A stretch of 64,000 nucleotides of DNA from Microcoleus sp. CAWBG506 (GCA_020883125.1 JAHREW010000003.1:124001-188000); one strand, 5' to 3'. Shown: positions 9,009 through 18,614, counted from the stretch's first letter. The notes: a model not told the origin generated them from the sequence alone. A program made the numbers and translations.

Positions 9009-9178
9009 AGTTATAAACCAATACGGTTCACTTAACACTATTTATACCCCGGAGATCCCCCTAAATCCCCCTTAAGAAGGGGGACTTTGAGGGCATTCTT
9101 GTCCCACCCCCTACTCCCCTTTTTAAGGGGGGTTAGGGGGGATCTGTCTTAAGTGAACCGTATTGAGTTATAAACTAA
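9009..9178. mobile_element. MITE-like element with terminal inverted repeats and flanking direct repeats
   Basis: Terminal inverted repeats AATACGGTTCACTTAA (9020-9035) and TTAAGTGAACCGTATT (9149-9164) enclose about 110 bases that themselves contain GATCCCCC...AAGGGGGAC and ACTCCCC...GGGGGGTTAG pairs. The element is flanked by the 13-base direct repeats AGTTATAAACCAA (9009) and AGTTATAAACTAA (9166), which look like a target duplication with one mismatch. It has no coding capacity and would depend on a transposase elsewhere. It separates cpcE from the TPR gene. Confidence 0.7.
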
Positions 9179-9183
9179 TTTTT

Positions 9184-10017
9184 TTAAAGTAAACTATCCA
9201 TTAAATTCATAACTTGGATAGCTTCATCTGACAAAGATAGTGATTCTTGTTGTGCGAGATGATATTCCAAAATTCCTTTTAGAGCAATCAATTTCATGCT
9301 ATTTTCTGCTAAAGTTTCAGAAATAGCTTGAGCTCCGGGTAAATAGCCGATCGCGCCTAAGTCCATTAAAGCCGATCGTCTCAACTGCAAATTATCCCCA
9401 TTCAAAGCAGTCACCAACCGTTCTCCGTAAACTGATTCCCCAGTTAACTGATACATCGCCCGCGCTGCCGCGTACTGCACCCGCTCGACAGAATGTTCTA
9501 AAAAAGGTTGAATTACTGGTAGCGCTTCCTCAGCTTGCAGGGTTCCCAGAGCTTCAATTACTGAGTCATAAGGTTGCACTAAGTGGGATTTTCCCGGCAC
9601 GCGCACGGCCACCACCACTCCCCCATCTAATAGTTTCATCAGTGCTCCAATCGCATCCCGATCGCCCAGCATTTCTAGAGCTTGAGCAGCCGCTTCCCGC
9701 ACGTAATAATCCTCACATTCCAAGCACTGAATTAGTGCCGGCAATGCTTGTTTGTCACCCAATTTTCCCAGAGCCCGCGCCGCATTTCGCAATAGGGAAT
9801 AATCGCCGATTTTTGTTTGTTCTGATTCTTCTTGTAATGCGGCAATCAGAGCTTCAATAACTGCCGGTTCTTTGACTCTAAATCTGCCTACCCACCATGC
9901 AGCATAATAGCGGAGACTGTAGTCTTGGGAGTGCAAATTTGCGATCGCCTGTTCTAATGTTAAAGACTCACCGTCTGCCGAGGCGATCGGCGGTGAATCT
10001 GATTCATCATAATTCAT
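9184..10017 (-). CDS. cpcE: Phycocyanobilin lyase subunit alpha, CpcE
   Basis: A 277-residue HEAT-repeat protein and partner of CpcF in attaching phycocyanobilin to CpcA. The family hallmark YYAAWWVGRFRVKEPAV is at about 37-53, followed by HEAT units such as LLRNAARALGKLGDKQALP, VREAAAQALEMLGDRDAI and VQYAAARAMYQLTGE. Length is normal for CpcE. It follows cpcC by 370 bases in the same direction; that gap holds three REP units, so cotranscription with cpcC is plausible but the repeats may reduce readthrough. Confidence 0.92.
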   Translation of the reverse strand: MNYDESDSPPIASADGESLTLEQAIANLHSQDYSLRYYAAWWVGRFRVKEPAVIEALIAALQEESEQTKIGDYSLLRNAARALGKLGDKQALPALIQCLECEDYYVREAAAQALEMLGDRDAIGALMKLLDGGVVVAVRVPGKSHLVQPYDSVIEALGTLQAEEALPVIQPFLEHSVERVQYAAARAMYQLTGESVYGERLVTALNGDNLQLRRSALMDLGAIGYLPGAQAISETLAENSMKLIALKGILEYHLAQQESLSLSDEAIQVMNLMDSLL

Positions 10018-10387
10018 GATTTATTTATTGCGAATTTTTGACGAATTTTGGGCAAATTTTGGTAAATATTCGGCGGTTGAAACCGCGTCTATACAGACAA
10101 AACCCGCCTGCGCGGGTTGGGTGAATTCTTAGTCCGCGCTTGAGTGGACTTTGTTTTTGTAGGAGCGATTTCATCTCAAATCCGTTAGCATCGGAATTAA
10201 TATTCCCCACAGTTAGGACACGGCAGTGCCGTTTCCCTACAATTAATCGGGGTAGGGACACGGCAGTGCCGTGTCCCTACAATTAATCGGGGTAGGGACA
10301 CGGCAGTGCCGTGTCCTCCCTATCATTCCGGTAGCTGTTGACCGTTGACTATTGACTAAAATTTGCCAACTACCAACTACCAACTGA
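10018..10387. repeat. cpcC-cpcE intergenic region with three 40-bp REP units
   Basis: Three tandem 40-bp units start at 10213, 10253 and 10293; each holds the palindrome GGACACGGCAGTGCCGTGTC (first unit GTTTC) and, except in the truncated third, the spacer CTACAATTAATCGGGG. The end of the array (CTATCATTCCGGTAGC) resembles the tail of the repeat at 1422. A further repeat at about 10070-10160 (GGCGGTTGAAACCGCG, AACCCGCCTGCGCGGGTT) is related to the sequence near 630-665. No gene is seen. Confidence 0.85.
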
Positions 10388-11257
10388 CTAAATTGGAGTA
10401 ATGCTGGCGATTTTCGCGCCCATGCGCTGAAATTTCTGCATTTGCGAGGACAAATCCTCAACAGGTACGATAAACGCCTTGCTGCTGCGACGCACACTGG
10501 GATAGCCGCCGGTGCGAATTCCCGAAACTTCCACACGGAACAGTCGTCCTTCCTTGCCGTAAGCTGCCGCGCCGCCGAAACCGCTGCTGGGAGTCACATT
10601 TTGTGCCGAAGGGCGATATGCCCAACCTTCGTTGCCACCGGAGGGGCCGACTACTGCGGTGGCGGTGTTGGTGCCTAGTTCGACGGCTAGACGAGAGGTA
10701 CTGCCTTCTAATTGAGCCGTATCGCTATTGGCATAACCCCGATACAAGCGGAACATCCGGGTAAAACCAACGGTTTTTTGTCCACGCTGAGTATCAAAAC
10801 CCCGATAGTAAGGTACAATATCCTCACCAAAGCTTTCTTGATACTCTACTGAATCGATGAAGGCATCAATATCAGCTTCGTATCCTTTTGTTTGATACAA
10901 ATCTAAGTGATAAACTACTTCTGATTCGTCGTAGGGAGCTCGACCGAGCAGGTGTTTGTAGTTTAGTTCGATCGTCCGAGTTTGGAAGCTGCTGTAGAAA
11001 AACTTGGTTTTGTACAGTTCTGATTTAGCTACTGTGCGCACAAATTCTCGTACTGTTAAACTGCCGTCTCGCAGCAAAGATTCAGCACTTTTCAAGCGCT
11101 CGGATTTCATCAAATAATCGTTGCCTAACAACTGGCGGTAAGTGGCGCGAATTACTGCTTCTACATCATCTTTGCTGTAATTCGGACGCAATTCTACCTT
11201 CGGCGCATCAATTAGTGCCGATGTTCCCAGTCTGGACGCTGCTGTTGTAATAGCCAC
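10388..11257 (-). CDS. cpcC: Phycobilisome rod linker polypeptide, CpcC
   Basis: A 289-residue linker that sits in the central hole of phycocyanin hexamers and joins them into rods. Residues of about 17-150 are the PBS linker (pfam00427) domain ([38 protein letters not shown]). Residues 235-285 are the small CpcD-like domain ([34 protein letters not shown]). The start is GTG at 11257: AGGAG lies eight bases upstream, and no ATG is suitably placed. It is the only complete rod linker in the operon. It lies about 430 bases after cpcA, beyond a long hairpin and a cpcD-like remnant. Confidence 0.93.
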   Translation of the reverse strand: MAITTAASRLGTSALIDAPKVELRPNYSKDDVEAVIRATYRQLLGNDYLMKSERLKSAESLLRDGSLTVREFVRTVAKSELYKTKFFYSSFQTRTIELNYKHLLGRAPYDESEVVYHLDLYQTKGYEADIDAFIDSVEYQESFGEDIVPYYRGFDTQRGQKTVGFTRMFRLYRGYANSDTAQLEGSTSRLAVELGTNTATAVVGPSGGNEGWAYRPSAQNVTPSSGFGGAAAYGKEGRLFRVEVSGIRTGGYPSVRRSSKAFIVPVEDLSSQMQKFQRMGAKIASITPI

Positions 11258-11310
11258 CAGATTTTCTCCTAAATTTATGAGTGTAAATTGAAAGCTTTGT
11301 TGTATTTCAG

Positions 11311-11412
11311 AGGGGCGGGTTTATTTAATCTGTCTGCAACTTTTAAAGCTGTTGGTGAACCTGCCCAGAGCGATTTATCCCCGCCGTAGGGACACGGCAT
11401 TGCCGTGTCCCT
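11311..11412. repeat. Two intergenic repeats upstream of cpcC
   Basis: AGGGGCGGGTTTATTTAATC at 11311 and GGTGAACCTGCCC at 11354 match the nested inverted repeat at 1206-1265. The palindrome at 11386-11412 (GTAGGGACACGGCATTGCCG, then TGTCCCT) is another member of the REP family. Confidence 0.8.
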
Positions 11413-11430
11413 CATCAACCTGGATGTATT

Positions 11431-11541
11431 TTAGGCTGTGGTAATGATGACCACTCTGCCACCTTTCTTGTTGATTTGCTGCAAGCGCGAAGAAAGTTGC
11501 TCGTAGGGTACAAAATATACTATTCTGCTGCACCTAATCCT
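11431..11541 (-). pseudogene. Remnant of a CpcD-type linker domain
   Basis: The frame ends RIVYFVPYEQLSSRLQQI followed by NKKGGRVVIITTA and a stop at 11431. This lines up with the end of the CpcD domain of CpcC ([17 protein letters not shown]...[10 protein letters not shown]). Only about 35 residues are recognisable; the N-terminal half of the domain, a start codon and a ribosome binding site are missing, although the frame stays open upstream into the hairpin after cpcA. It lies between cpcA and cpcC, in a region where other genomes carry extra linkers. The best reading is the tail of a deleted cpcD or second rod-linker gene. Confidence 0.7.
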
Positions 11542-11619
11542 GCCATCTTTGCTTCTCCCTTTTTGCTTTAAAAACCGAAAAATTTTTAAATTTGTTTGGA
11601 AAATTTGGCTGAGATCGCA

Positions 11620-11683
11620 GATGCCCGGAATTGTAAACAACAGCTAACACTAAAGCTAACAGCAGCTTACATTTCCGGGCATC
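11620..11683 (-). terminator. Long hairpin directly after cpcA
   Basis: Arms at 11620-11636 (GATGCCCGGAATTGTAA) and 11667-11683 (TTACATTTCCGGGCATC) pair over 17 bases with one mismatch, with a 30-base loop. The hairpin starts nine bases after the cpcA stop codon. Hairpins in this place in cpc operons separate abundant cpcBA message from the less abundant linker and lyase message, either by partial termination or by protecting the 3' end. There is no clear T-run, so an mRNA-stabilising or attenuating role is as likely as simple termination. Confidence 0.75.
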
Positions 11684-11691
11684 ACGCAAAT

Positions 11692-12180
11692 CTAGCTCAG
11701 GGCGTTGATTGCGTAGTCGAGGTAGGAATTAGCTTCCACTGCGGGGTCGCCGCTCAGGCCGTGGTTGCCTTTGATGTACTTGAGGGCTTCAACGTACCAG
11801 CTAGGGGACAATTCAAATGTCCGGTTGATTTCGTCGATGCCTGCAATCAGGTACTCATCCATTGGGCCGGTGCCGCCTGCAACTAAGCAGTAGGTCACCA
11901 TACGCAGGTAGTAGCCGATGTCGCGGGAGCACTTAGCTTTACCGGTTGCGGTAGAAGCGTAGTTAGGGCCTTGCATTTGTTGGGTGTACGGAAATTTGTT
12001 GTACACTGCTTGGGCTGCACCGTCGATCAAGCGTTGAGAATTGGCTGTCAAAGACTTGGCTGCTTCTAAGCTGGCGGTTGCTTGGCGGAAACGACCGAAA
12101 GCTGTTTGGATTTCGGTGCTGCTCAAGAAGCGGCCTTGAGAATCGGCTGCTGTGACTGCTTCAGTCAATGGGGTCTTCAT
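11692..12180 (-). CDS. cpcA: C-phycocyanin alpha subunit, CpcA
   Basis: A 162-residue light-harvesting globin-like subunit. The chromophore-binding cysteine is C84 in [17 protein letters not shown], to which CpcE/CpcF attach phycocyanobilin. Length and sequence match CpcA. A ribosome binding site (GGGAG) lies 10 bases before the ATG. It follows cpcB by 96 bases and is followed at once by a strong hairpin. With CpcB it forms the alpha-beta monomer of the phycobilisome rods on the thylakoid surface. Confidence 0.97.
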   Translation of the reverse strand: MKTPLTEAVTAADSQGRFLSSTEIQTAFGRFRQATASLEAAKSLTANSQRLIDGAAQAVYNKFPYTQQMQGPNYASTATGKAKCSRDIGYYLRMVTYCLVAGGTGPMDEYLIAGIDEINRTFELSPSWYVEALKYIKGNHGLSGDPAVEANSYLDYAINALS

Positions 12181-12276
12181 ATTTTGCTTTCTCCCTAATG
12201 TTTGCGGTTTTTTTTGTACGATTTGTCAAAGCCCGATCGCTCGTAGCTTTACAGATTTAATTGAGAGGCTGGGGGT

Positions 12277-12795
12277 TTAGCCTACTGCGGAAGCGGCGCG
12301 ATCGAAATAGCTGCCAACTTCAGACATTAAGGAGTTGCAATCTCCACGAGTTACACCGTTAGGATCGTTAGCGATCGCCAAAGCGGCTTCTTTCATTTTT
12401 TGAACGCCGGTAGCTACAGAAGCGCCGGGTGTTCCCAAAGCCAAGTAGGTTTCGCGAAGGCCGTTCAAGCAACGGTCATCAAGTACGCTGGCGTCGCCTG
12501 CGAAAATCGCGTAGGTGACATAGCGCAAGATGATTTCCATGTCGCGCAAACAAGCGGCCATGCGGCGGCTGGTGTATGCGTTGCCGCCGGGAGCGATCAA
12601 CTGAGGCTGCTCAGCAAACAAAGAGCGAGCTGCATTAGCAACAATGCTGGAAGCGTTGCTGGTGATGCGGTTGACTGTATCCATGCGCTTGTTGCTTTCG
12701 GCAACCATTTGGCTCAGAGCGTCCAATTGGCCTGTGGCCAAAAATTCGCCACGGGCGTCAGCTTGGGAAACTACTTTTGTAAATGCGTCAAACAT
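12277..12795 (-). CDS. cpcB: C-phycocyanin beta subunit, CpcB
   Basis: A 172-residue subunit with both bilin-binding cysteines, C82 ([17 protein letters not shown]) and C153 (TRGDCNSLM), and the conserved N72 that is methylated in phycobiliproteins. First gene of the cpc operon. AGGAG lies seven bases before the ATG. CpcB pairs with CpcA; trimers and hexamers stack with CpcC into rods that pass excitation energy to the allophycocyanin core. Confidence 0.97.
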   Translation of the reverse strand: MFDAFTKVVSQADARGEFLATGQLDALSQMVAESNKRMDTVNRITSNASSIVANAARSLFAEQPQLIAPGGNAYTSRRMAACLRDMEIILRYVTYAIFAGDASVLDDRCLNGLRETYLALGTPGASVATGVQKMKEAALAIANDPNGVTRGDCNSLMSEVGSYFDRAASAVG

Positions 12796-13835
12796 GAAAG
12801 AACTCTCCTATCTTGAGTTAATTGAGTTTGGTGGCGGTATAAAACCGTTAAGTTAAATTTGTTCAGGCTTTTGGGCCTGTAAGGGTTGAGGGCTGATGCC
12901 AGCTACGCTAGCTGACCGGCTCGATCTCTCCCTTTCCGCTACCTGTACCATTGTTACATTGCAACGGACGTTTAAGAAACCTTAGAATATTTTACATCTT
13001 TTATGAGATGCGACAAACCTTGTTAAACAGTGTTTTTGTTAACTTTAGCCTGCCCCTTCAACCCTCTGTACCCTTTATACAATGCTCAGAAGTGTTTGTT
13101 TATTACAAATTATTACAGGAACTTATCTGTTAACACAGGGTGAGACTGGGAGGCTAATGTGGTAATGGCTAGAGCCTTGCGATCGCCTCCGATGCCCAGA
13201 ATTTTCTGGTATGTTTGGCCAAATCCCCAAGGCCTTCGGAGGCACCCACCTTCCTGATGTCTGGGGTTTAGCCCTATTGTTAAAAAAAGTTAAAATAATT
13301 AAATTTTTGCGAAAAGAAGGTTGGGGAAGCAAAAAAAAGCGACACATTTAACCCGATCGCCAGTTAGCGGTAGCGAAGCGGTCTTCATTTGAGGGATTTC
13401 CTTCAAATGAAGACCGCTCGCTTTGATAGCCCGCTCGATCGGCTTGTACCCGATCCGGTTGTAGCTCAGATTCCGGGATGTGTTCCTCAGATGGCGATGG
13501 TTTCAAGTCCCAACTGTTCATCAACCCCTAACGGACGATCTCAATTCCGGTTGTATCGGAATGATTAAACCTTACTAGGACACTCTTCTCCTCTCCCTAT
13601 CCCCCATCTTGGAATAGAGTTTGTTTGCCCACAGAAATTCCTGATTTTTGGTAAGTTTGGTAAGGTGGATTAGTGCTATCAGCGGTAGGACTTTTACCAG
13701 CTATACAGACAGATCCACAGAAAGGCTTCTAGCTTCCTCCTTCCTCTTAACTCTTCCCAATGCCCGATCGCCCCCTCCACTGGCTGTAGCTGTAGGGTCA
13801 CAGCCGCCTTTATGCCCCATGCTCGATGGTAATTT
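12796..13835. promoter_or_regulatory. Divergent upstream region of cpcB and the P-type ATPase gene
   Basis: About 1 kb without a credible gene. It must hold the cpc promoter and a long 5' leader, but I cannot place the -10/-35 boxes with confidence. It includes a perfect 16-bp hairpin (AGCGGTCTTCATTTGA at 13377-13392 with its complement at 13403-13418, ten-base loop) and the repeat TCAATTCCGGTTGTATCGGA (from 13541), whose reverse complement recurs at about 16826-16850 on the far side of the ATPase gene. Confidence 0.5.
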
Positions 13836-16658
13836 ATGTCTTCAAATCCTCCGTCTTCTTGGCACACCGTAGCAATCGACACAACCCTGAAACAGCTCAG
13901 CAGCAACAAAGACACTGGCTTAAGGGCTCAACAGGTATCAGAACGACTACAGCAATACGGCCACAACGAACTAGAAGAAACAGGAGGCCGCAGCCCTTGG
14001 TCGATTTTCGTCGATCAATTCACCAACATCATGTTGTTGATGCTGATGGGTGTAGCCATAATTTCCGGTTTTTTGGATATCAAATCCAACAATTTTCCCA
14101 AAGATGCGATCGCCATTTTTGCGATCGTCATCCTCAACGGCATTCTGGGCTATCTCCAAGAAAGCAAGGCTGAAAAAGCCCTCGCAGCCCTCAAAAACCT
14201 CTCATCTCCCCTAGTTCGAGTTGTGCGAGACGGCAAAACTTCAGAAATAGCAGCTAAAGATGTCGTACCCGGAGACATCATGCTTCTGGAAGCCGGGGTG
14301 AAAATAGCCGCAGATGCCAGATTAATCGAAGCATCCAACCTGCAAGTCAGAGAATCTGCATTAACAGGAGAAGCCTTAGCAGTCACCAAAGAAGCAGATA
14401 TGGAACTTGCAGAAAATGCTTCCTTGGGCGATCGCCTGAACTTGATTTTTCAGGGCACAGAAGTTGTACAAGGGCGCGCCAAGGCGATCGTCACCAACAC
14501 CGGAATGCAAACTGAACTAGGCAAAATCGCCACCATGCTTGCCTCCGTAGAAACCGAACCAACTCCCCTGCAACAGCGGATGAGCCAGTTGGCGAATGTT
14601 CTAGTCTCCGGTGCGATGATCCTAGTCCTCATCGTCGTCATCGGCGGCATGATTACCTTCCAAAATGGCAGCATTGGCTTCGATACCAGCAAATTTGAAG
14701 AACTCTTAGAAGTATCTCTGAGTATGGCTGTAGCCGTTGTCCCCGAAGGACTCGCAGCAGTTGTCACAGTCACTTTAGCCCTGGGAACCAAGCGGATGGT
14801 GAAGCGGCAGGCCCTGATTCGCAAACTACCAGCAGTAGAAACCTTGGGTTCAGTGACTACTATTTGTTCAGACAAAACTGGTACCCTAACCCAAAATAAA
14901 ATGGTAGTTCAGCGAGTACACACAGGCAATTCTGATGTCGGCATCGACGGATCGGGTTATAACCCGATCGGCATTTTTACCGATCGCCAAAAATCGGCCC
15001 CAATTCATAACTTAGAAGCATATCCAGAACTAGAAGCCTTATTAATAGCCTGTGCAGTTTGCAACGACGCATTTTTGCAACACCAACAGCAAGAATGGAC
15101 AATTTTGGGAGATCCCACCGAGGGAGCCCTGCTATCTTTTGCGGCCAAAGCAGGCATATATAAGGACATACAGTCTCAATTACTGCCACGGACGGCAGAA
15201 TTTCCGTTTTCTTCCGAACGCAAGCGGATGAGCGTAATTTGCCAACTACCGGGGCGATCGCACAATTGCGGATTTCCCAAACCCGAAGGAGAAGAACCCA
15301 ATTATTTAATGTTGACCAAAGGTTCTCCAGAGTTGACTTTGGAGCGCTGTCAGGGCATGATTGTGGGCGATCGAATTCAACCCATAACACAGTCCATGCG
15401 CGATCGCATTCTTGCCGAAAACAACGATATGGCAAGTAGCGGTTTGCGAGTGCTCGGCTTTGCTTACAAACTATGGGAAAACATACCACCATCAGGTTCC
15501 GAAGAAACCAGCGAACAAGACATGATTTGGTTGGGGTTGGTGAGTATGCTGGATGCACCGCGCCCGGAAGTACGGGAAGCTGTGGTGAAATGTCGGGATG
15601 CAGGGATTCGCGTAGTGATGATTACCGGGGATCACCAACTGACTGCTCATGCGATCGCGGTGGATTTGGGTATTGCGAGTGTAGGCGATCGAGTCCTCAC
15701 CGGTCAAGAACTAGAAAAACTCAGCCCTGAACAACTCAAACAGCAAGTAGAGCACGTTAGCGTTTACGCCCGCGTCTCCCCAGAGCACAAATTACGAATA
15801 GTCAAAGCCTTGCAAAGTTGGGGCAAATTTGTCGCCATGACGGGTGACGGCGTTAACGATGCGCCCGCCTTGAAACAAGCCGATATCGGCATCGCCATGG
15901 GCATTACCGGCACCGATGTCAGCAAAGAAGCTAGCGATATGGTGCTGCTAGATGACAACTTTGCAACCATTGTCGCCGCCGCTGAAGAAGGACGAGTAGT
16001 TTATACTAATATTCGCCGTTTTATTAAATACATTTTGGGCAGTAATATTGGCGAAGTTTTGACCATCGCCGCCGCCCCTTTAATGGGTTTAGGAGGAGTA
16101 CCGCTGACCCCCCTACAAATTTTGTGGATGAACTTAGTTACTGACGGAGTTCCGGCGTTAGCTTTGGCGGTAGAACCGGCGGAACCGAATGTGATGATGA
16201 GGCCTCCTTTTAGTCCGCGAGAAAGTATTTTTGCGCGGGGTTTGGGTTCTTACATGATTCGGATCGGCATTATTTTTGCAATTTTGACCATAACCATGAT
16301 GTCCTGGGCTTACGGATACACTCATGCGGTGAATTATCAGGGCGATCGAGAAGCTTGGAAAACGATGGTATTCACCACTCTCTGTCTAGCACAAATGGGT
16401 CACGCGATCGCCTGTCGTTCCCAGACTCAGCTAACTATTGAATTAAATCCCTTCACTAATATTTTTGTGTGGGCTGCTGTGATAGTTACAACTTTTATGC
16501 AATTGATGCTGATTTACATTCCGCCACTCCGAGCATTTTTTGGCACTCACTATTTGAGCTTATTTGAACTAATGATTTGCTTCGGTTTCAGCGCCCTAAT
16601 GTTTGTCTGGATTGAAATGGAAAAACTGTTTATACGGTTCTATAAACCAAGCAGGTAA
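13836..16658 (+). CDS. P-type cation-transporting ATPase, type IIA (PacL/SERCA-like)
   Basis: A 940-residue membrane pump, probably for Ca2+. Order: actuator domain with TGEA at 177-180, membrane helix 4 motif PEGLAAV, phosphorylation motif DKTGTLT with D346, nucleotide-binding domain, hinge TGDGVND, helix 6 motif [12 protein letters not shown], and C-terminal helices. The layout and the [20 protein letters not shown] stretch match cyanobacterial PacL-type calcium ATPases. Two substitutions stand out: TGEA for the usual TGES and PEGLA for PEGLP in the ion-binding helix. The catalytic Glu and Asp are kept, so it is probably active; the ion is an inference. Confidence 0.9.
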   Translation: MSSNPPSSWHTVAIDTTLKQLSSNKDTGLRAQQVSERLQQYGHNELEETGGRSPWSIFVDQFTNIMLLMLMGVAIISGFLDIKSNNFPKDAIAIFAIVILNGILGYLQESKAEKALAALKNLSSPLVRVVRDGKTSEIAAKDVVPGDIMLLEAGVKIAADARLIEASNLQVRESALTGEALAVTKEADMELAENASLGDRLNLIFQGTEVVQGRAKAIVTNTGMQTELGKIATMLASVETEPTPLQQRMSQLANVLVSGAMILVLIVVIGGMITFQNGSIGFDTSKFEELLEVSLSMAVAVVPEGLAAVVTVTLALGTKRMVKRQALIRKLPAVETLGSVTTICSDKTGTLTQNKMVVQRVHTGNSDVGIDGSGYNPIGIFTDRQKSAPIHNLEAYPELEALLIACAVCNDAFLQHQQQEWTILGDPTEGALLSFAAKAGIYKDIQSQLLPRTAEFPFSSERKRMSVICQLPGRSHNCGFPKPEGEEPNYLMLTKGSPELTLERCQGMIVGDRIQPITQSMRDRILAENNDMASSGLRVLGFAYKLWENIPPSGSEETSEQDMIWLGLVSMLDAPRPEVREAVVKCRDAGIRVVMITGDHQLTAHAIAVDLGIASVGDRVLTGQELEKLSPEQLKQQVEHVSVYARVSPEHKLRIVKALQSWGKFVAMTGDGVNDAPALKQADIGIAMGITGTDVSKEASDMVLLDDNFATIVAAAEEGRVVYTNIRRFIKYILGSNIGEVLTIAAAPLMGLGGVPLTPLQILWMNLVTDGVPALALAVEPAEPNVMMRPPFSPRESIFARGLGSYMIRIGIIFAILTITMMSWAYGYTHAVNYQGDREAWKTMVFTTLCLAQMGHAIACRSQTQLTIELNPFTNIFVWAAVIVTTFMQLMLIYIPPLRAFFGTHYLSLFELMICFGFSALMFVWIEMEKLFIRFYKPSR

Positions 16659-16666
16659 TCAAAAAT

Positions 16667-16850
16667 AGGTTGGGTTTCGCTATCGCGGTTCCTGAGCGGA
16701 GCGTCGAAAGGTCGAATGGCTACCCAACCTACATATTTTGGATTTTATATCAAATCCTCTCTTCATCGTCCTGTATTAATCCCTCTCTTCTCTTCCTTCG
16801 CGTCCTTCGCGCCTTCGCGGTTAAATCATTCCGATACAACCGGAATTGAT
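16667..16850. repeat. Inverted repeats between the ATPase gene and recF
   Basis: TAGGTTGGGT (16667-16676) pairs with ACCCAACCTA (16722-16731) around a GC-rich loop. Further on, AATCATTCCGATACAACCGG at 16825 runs to GAATTGAT at 16850, the reverse complement of the repeat at 13541-13566. This sequence extends the recF reading frame upstream and should not be translated. Confidence 0.75.
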
Positions 16851-16856
16851 ATTATC

Positions 16857-18068
16857 ATGTATCTCAAAAATATTCACCTCCGACAATTTCGCAATTACCC
16901 CGACCAAAAAGTAGTATTTGATGCCCCCAAAACTATTTTAGTCGGCAATAACGCTCAGGGAAAATCGAACTTATTAGAAGCAGTAGAATTGCTTTCGACA
17001 TTAAAAAGTCACAGAGCAACGCGCGATCGCGATTTAATCCTCGACTCCAAACCCATGGGGCAAATAGATGCCACCCTGGAGCGTCAAACCGGCTCGATAG
17101 AATTAGCATTAACTATGCGCTCTCAGGCGCGCCGTTTATGCAAGATCAACGGCGAACCCCTGCGCCGTCATTTGGACTTTTTGAGTGTCTTAAATGTAGT
17201 GCAATTTTCTTGTTTAGACTTGGAGTTAGTGCGCGGTGGCCCGGAAGTAAGACGCCATTGGATCGATCGCCTGGTAATCCAATTAGAACCAATTTACGCT
17301 CATATTTTGCAGCAATATAACCAAATTTTGCGCCAACGCAACGCTCTCTTAAAAAGCTCCAAGGAAATTAGAAAAACCCACTTCTCAGAACCTCTTGACA
17401 AAATGCACTCTATGGAGTTTGAAACTCCCGAAGCACAAAATAGAGAAGAATTCCCCATTCGCAATTCCGAATTAGCTTTGTGGGATGCACAGTTGGCGAC
17501 GGCGGGTGCTCGCGTGATCCGTAGGCGCGATCGCATTTTAGATCGATTGATACCTTTAGCTCGAAATTGGCACTCTTCCATTAGCGGTTCTACAGAAGTT
17601 TTGGATGTAAAGTATGTTGCTAATATTGAAGTAGGGCAAGAATTCATCGCTAAAGACAATCTTGAAGGAGTGCGGCAAGCATTTTTAGATAAAATTCAAC
17701 AAAGGGCGATCGCCGAAAAAATTCAAGGTACTACTTTAGTCGGTCCCCACCGTGATGATATTACATTTACCATTAACAATACACCCGCTCGTCAATACGG
17801 ATCTCAAGGCCAGCAACGAACTCTGGTATTAGCCTTAAAACTAGCCGAATTGCAGCTTATTGAAGAAGTCGTTGGCGAACCACCTTTGCTGTTGCTAGAC
17901 GACGTACTTGCAGAACTCGATCTCAACCGCCAAAATCAACTTTTAGAAACCATTCAAGAACGATTTCAAACTTTAATTACTACTACCCATTTAGGCGCTT
18001 TTGACTCTCAATGGCTGCAACAAACTCAAATTCTGACCGTTGTTGCAGGACAAATCCATCAATTTTAG
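16857..18068 (+). CDS. recF: DNA replication and repair protein RecF
   Basis: A 403-residue SMC-like ATPase that helps load RecA at gapped DNA. Walker A is GNNAQGKSN (30-38), the signature is YGSQGQQR, and Walker B is LLLLDDVLAELD with D348/D349. MYLKNIHLRQFRNY is the classic RecF N-terminus, so the start is ATG 16857; the frame is open 47 codons further upstream, but that part is intergenic repeat. The protein is slightly long because of an insertion near residues 165-200. It lies far from dnaN and gyrB, as is common in cyanobacteria. Confidence 0.93.
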   Translation: MYLKNIHLRQFRNYPDQKVVFDAPKTILVGNNAQGKSNLLEAVELLSTLKSHRATRDRDLILDSKPMGQIDATLERQTGSIELALTMRSQARRLCKINGEPLRRHLDFLSVLNVVQFSCLDLELVRGGPEVRRHWIDRLVIQLEPIYAHILQQYNQILRQRNALLKSSKEIRKTHFSEPLDKMHSMEFETPEAQNREEFPIRNSELALWDAQLATAGARVIRRRDRILDRLIPLARNWHSSISGSTEVLDVKYVANIEVGQEFIAKDNLEGVRQAFLDKIQQRAIAEKIQGTTLVGPHRDDITFTINNTPARQYGSQGQQRTLVLALKLAELQLIEEVVGEPPLLLLDDVLAELDLNRQNQLLETIQERFQTLITTTHLGAFDSQWLQQTQILTVVAGQIHQF

Positions 18069-18215
18069 ATAGGGAATTTTGATTTTGAGATTGACAAAAT
18101 ATATATTTCATGGTATGGAGATATTTTTGGGTAAATTGACATGGGTATCCTGATTCGAGATAGGATAAAGGTTAATATTCGATCGCAAATTTGGCTGCCA
18201 TTTCTTTCAACCCTT

Positions 18216-18614
18216 ATGAAGCATTACATTTCCCGTCTGTTAGCCCTAGTATTAGTTGTTGTCATAGGCATCAGTGGCTGTACCAATGTTCCAGCCACTC
18301 TCAGCGGAGACTACCGCCAAGACACATTAGACTTAGTAACCAGCTTGAGAACATCGCTGACTTTACCAGAGGGTACGCCGGAAAAAGCAGCAGCTCAAGC
18401 AGATTCTCGCACAAAAATCAATGACTTTGCTGCTGCTTACCGTCGCGATCCCGCTCTTACCAAGCTTTCATCTTTCACAACAATGCGAACAGCTTTAAAC
18501 TCTTTGGCCGGACATTACAGTTCCTATCCAAATCGTCCCGTTCCTGAAAAGTTGAAAAAGCGTCTTGAAGCAGAATTTCAGCAGGTAGAAATGGCTCTCA
18601 AAAGAGGAGCTTAA
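18216..18614 (+). CDS. psb27: Photosystem II assembly lipoprotein Psb27
   Basis: A 132-residue precursor with a lipoprotein signal (hydrophobic residues 8-20, then GISGC with lipid-modified C22). The mature part YRQDTLDLVTSLRTSLTLPE and HYSSYPNRPVPEKLKKRL is the four-helix Psb27 fold. Psb27 binds the lumenal side of CP43 during photosystem II assembly and repair and keeps the manganese cluster site accessible. The start is ATG 18216; an open stretch of 25 codons upstream lacks a signal-peptide pattern and is left out. Confidence 0.93.
   Translation: MKHYISRLLALVLVVVIGISGCTNVPATLSGDYRQDTLDLVTSLRTSLTLPEGTPEKAAAQADSRTKINDFAAAYRRDPALTKLSSFTTMRTALNSLAGHYSSYPNRPVPEKLKKRLEAEFQQVEMALKRGA

Noticed and set aside
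10213-10321. Possible CRISPR array in the cpcC-cpcE gap
   Set aside because: The 40-bp units are identical throughout, including the spacer, and palindromic. This is a tandem REP array.
13450-13530. tRNA-like stretch (GGTTGTAGCTCAG ... GGTTTCAAGTCC)
   Set aside because: The D-arm- and T-arm-like motifs are there, but no acceptor stem pairs and there is no anticodon arm of normal geometry. Probably chance.
14977-15558. 193-codon minus-strand frame opposite the P-type ATPase gene
   Set aside because: It lies wholly within a well-conserved coding region and shows no domain; shadow of the ATPase reading frame.
16716-16856. Upstream extension of recF by 47 codons
   Set aside because: It is translated from dispersed repeats (CTACCCAACCTA; CATTCCGATACAACCGG); the RecF fold begins exactly at MYLKNIHLRQF.
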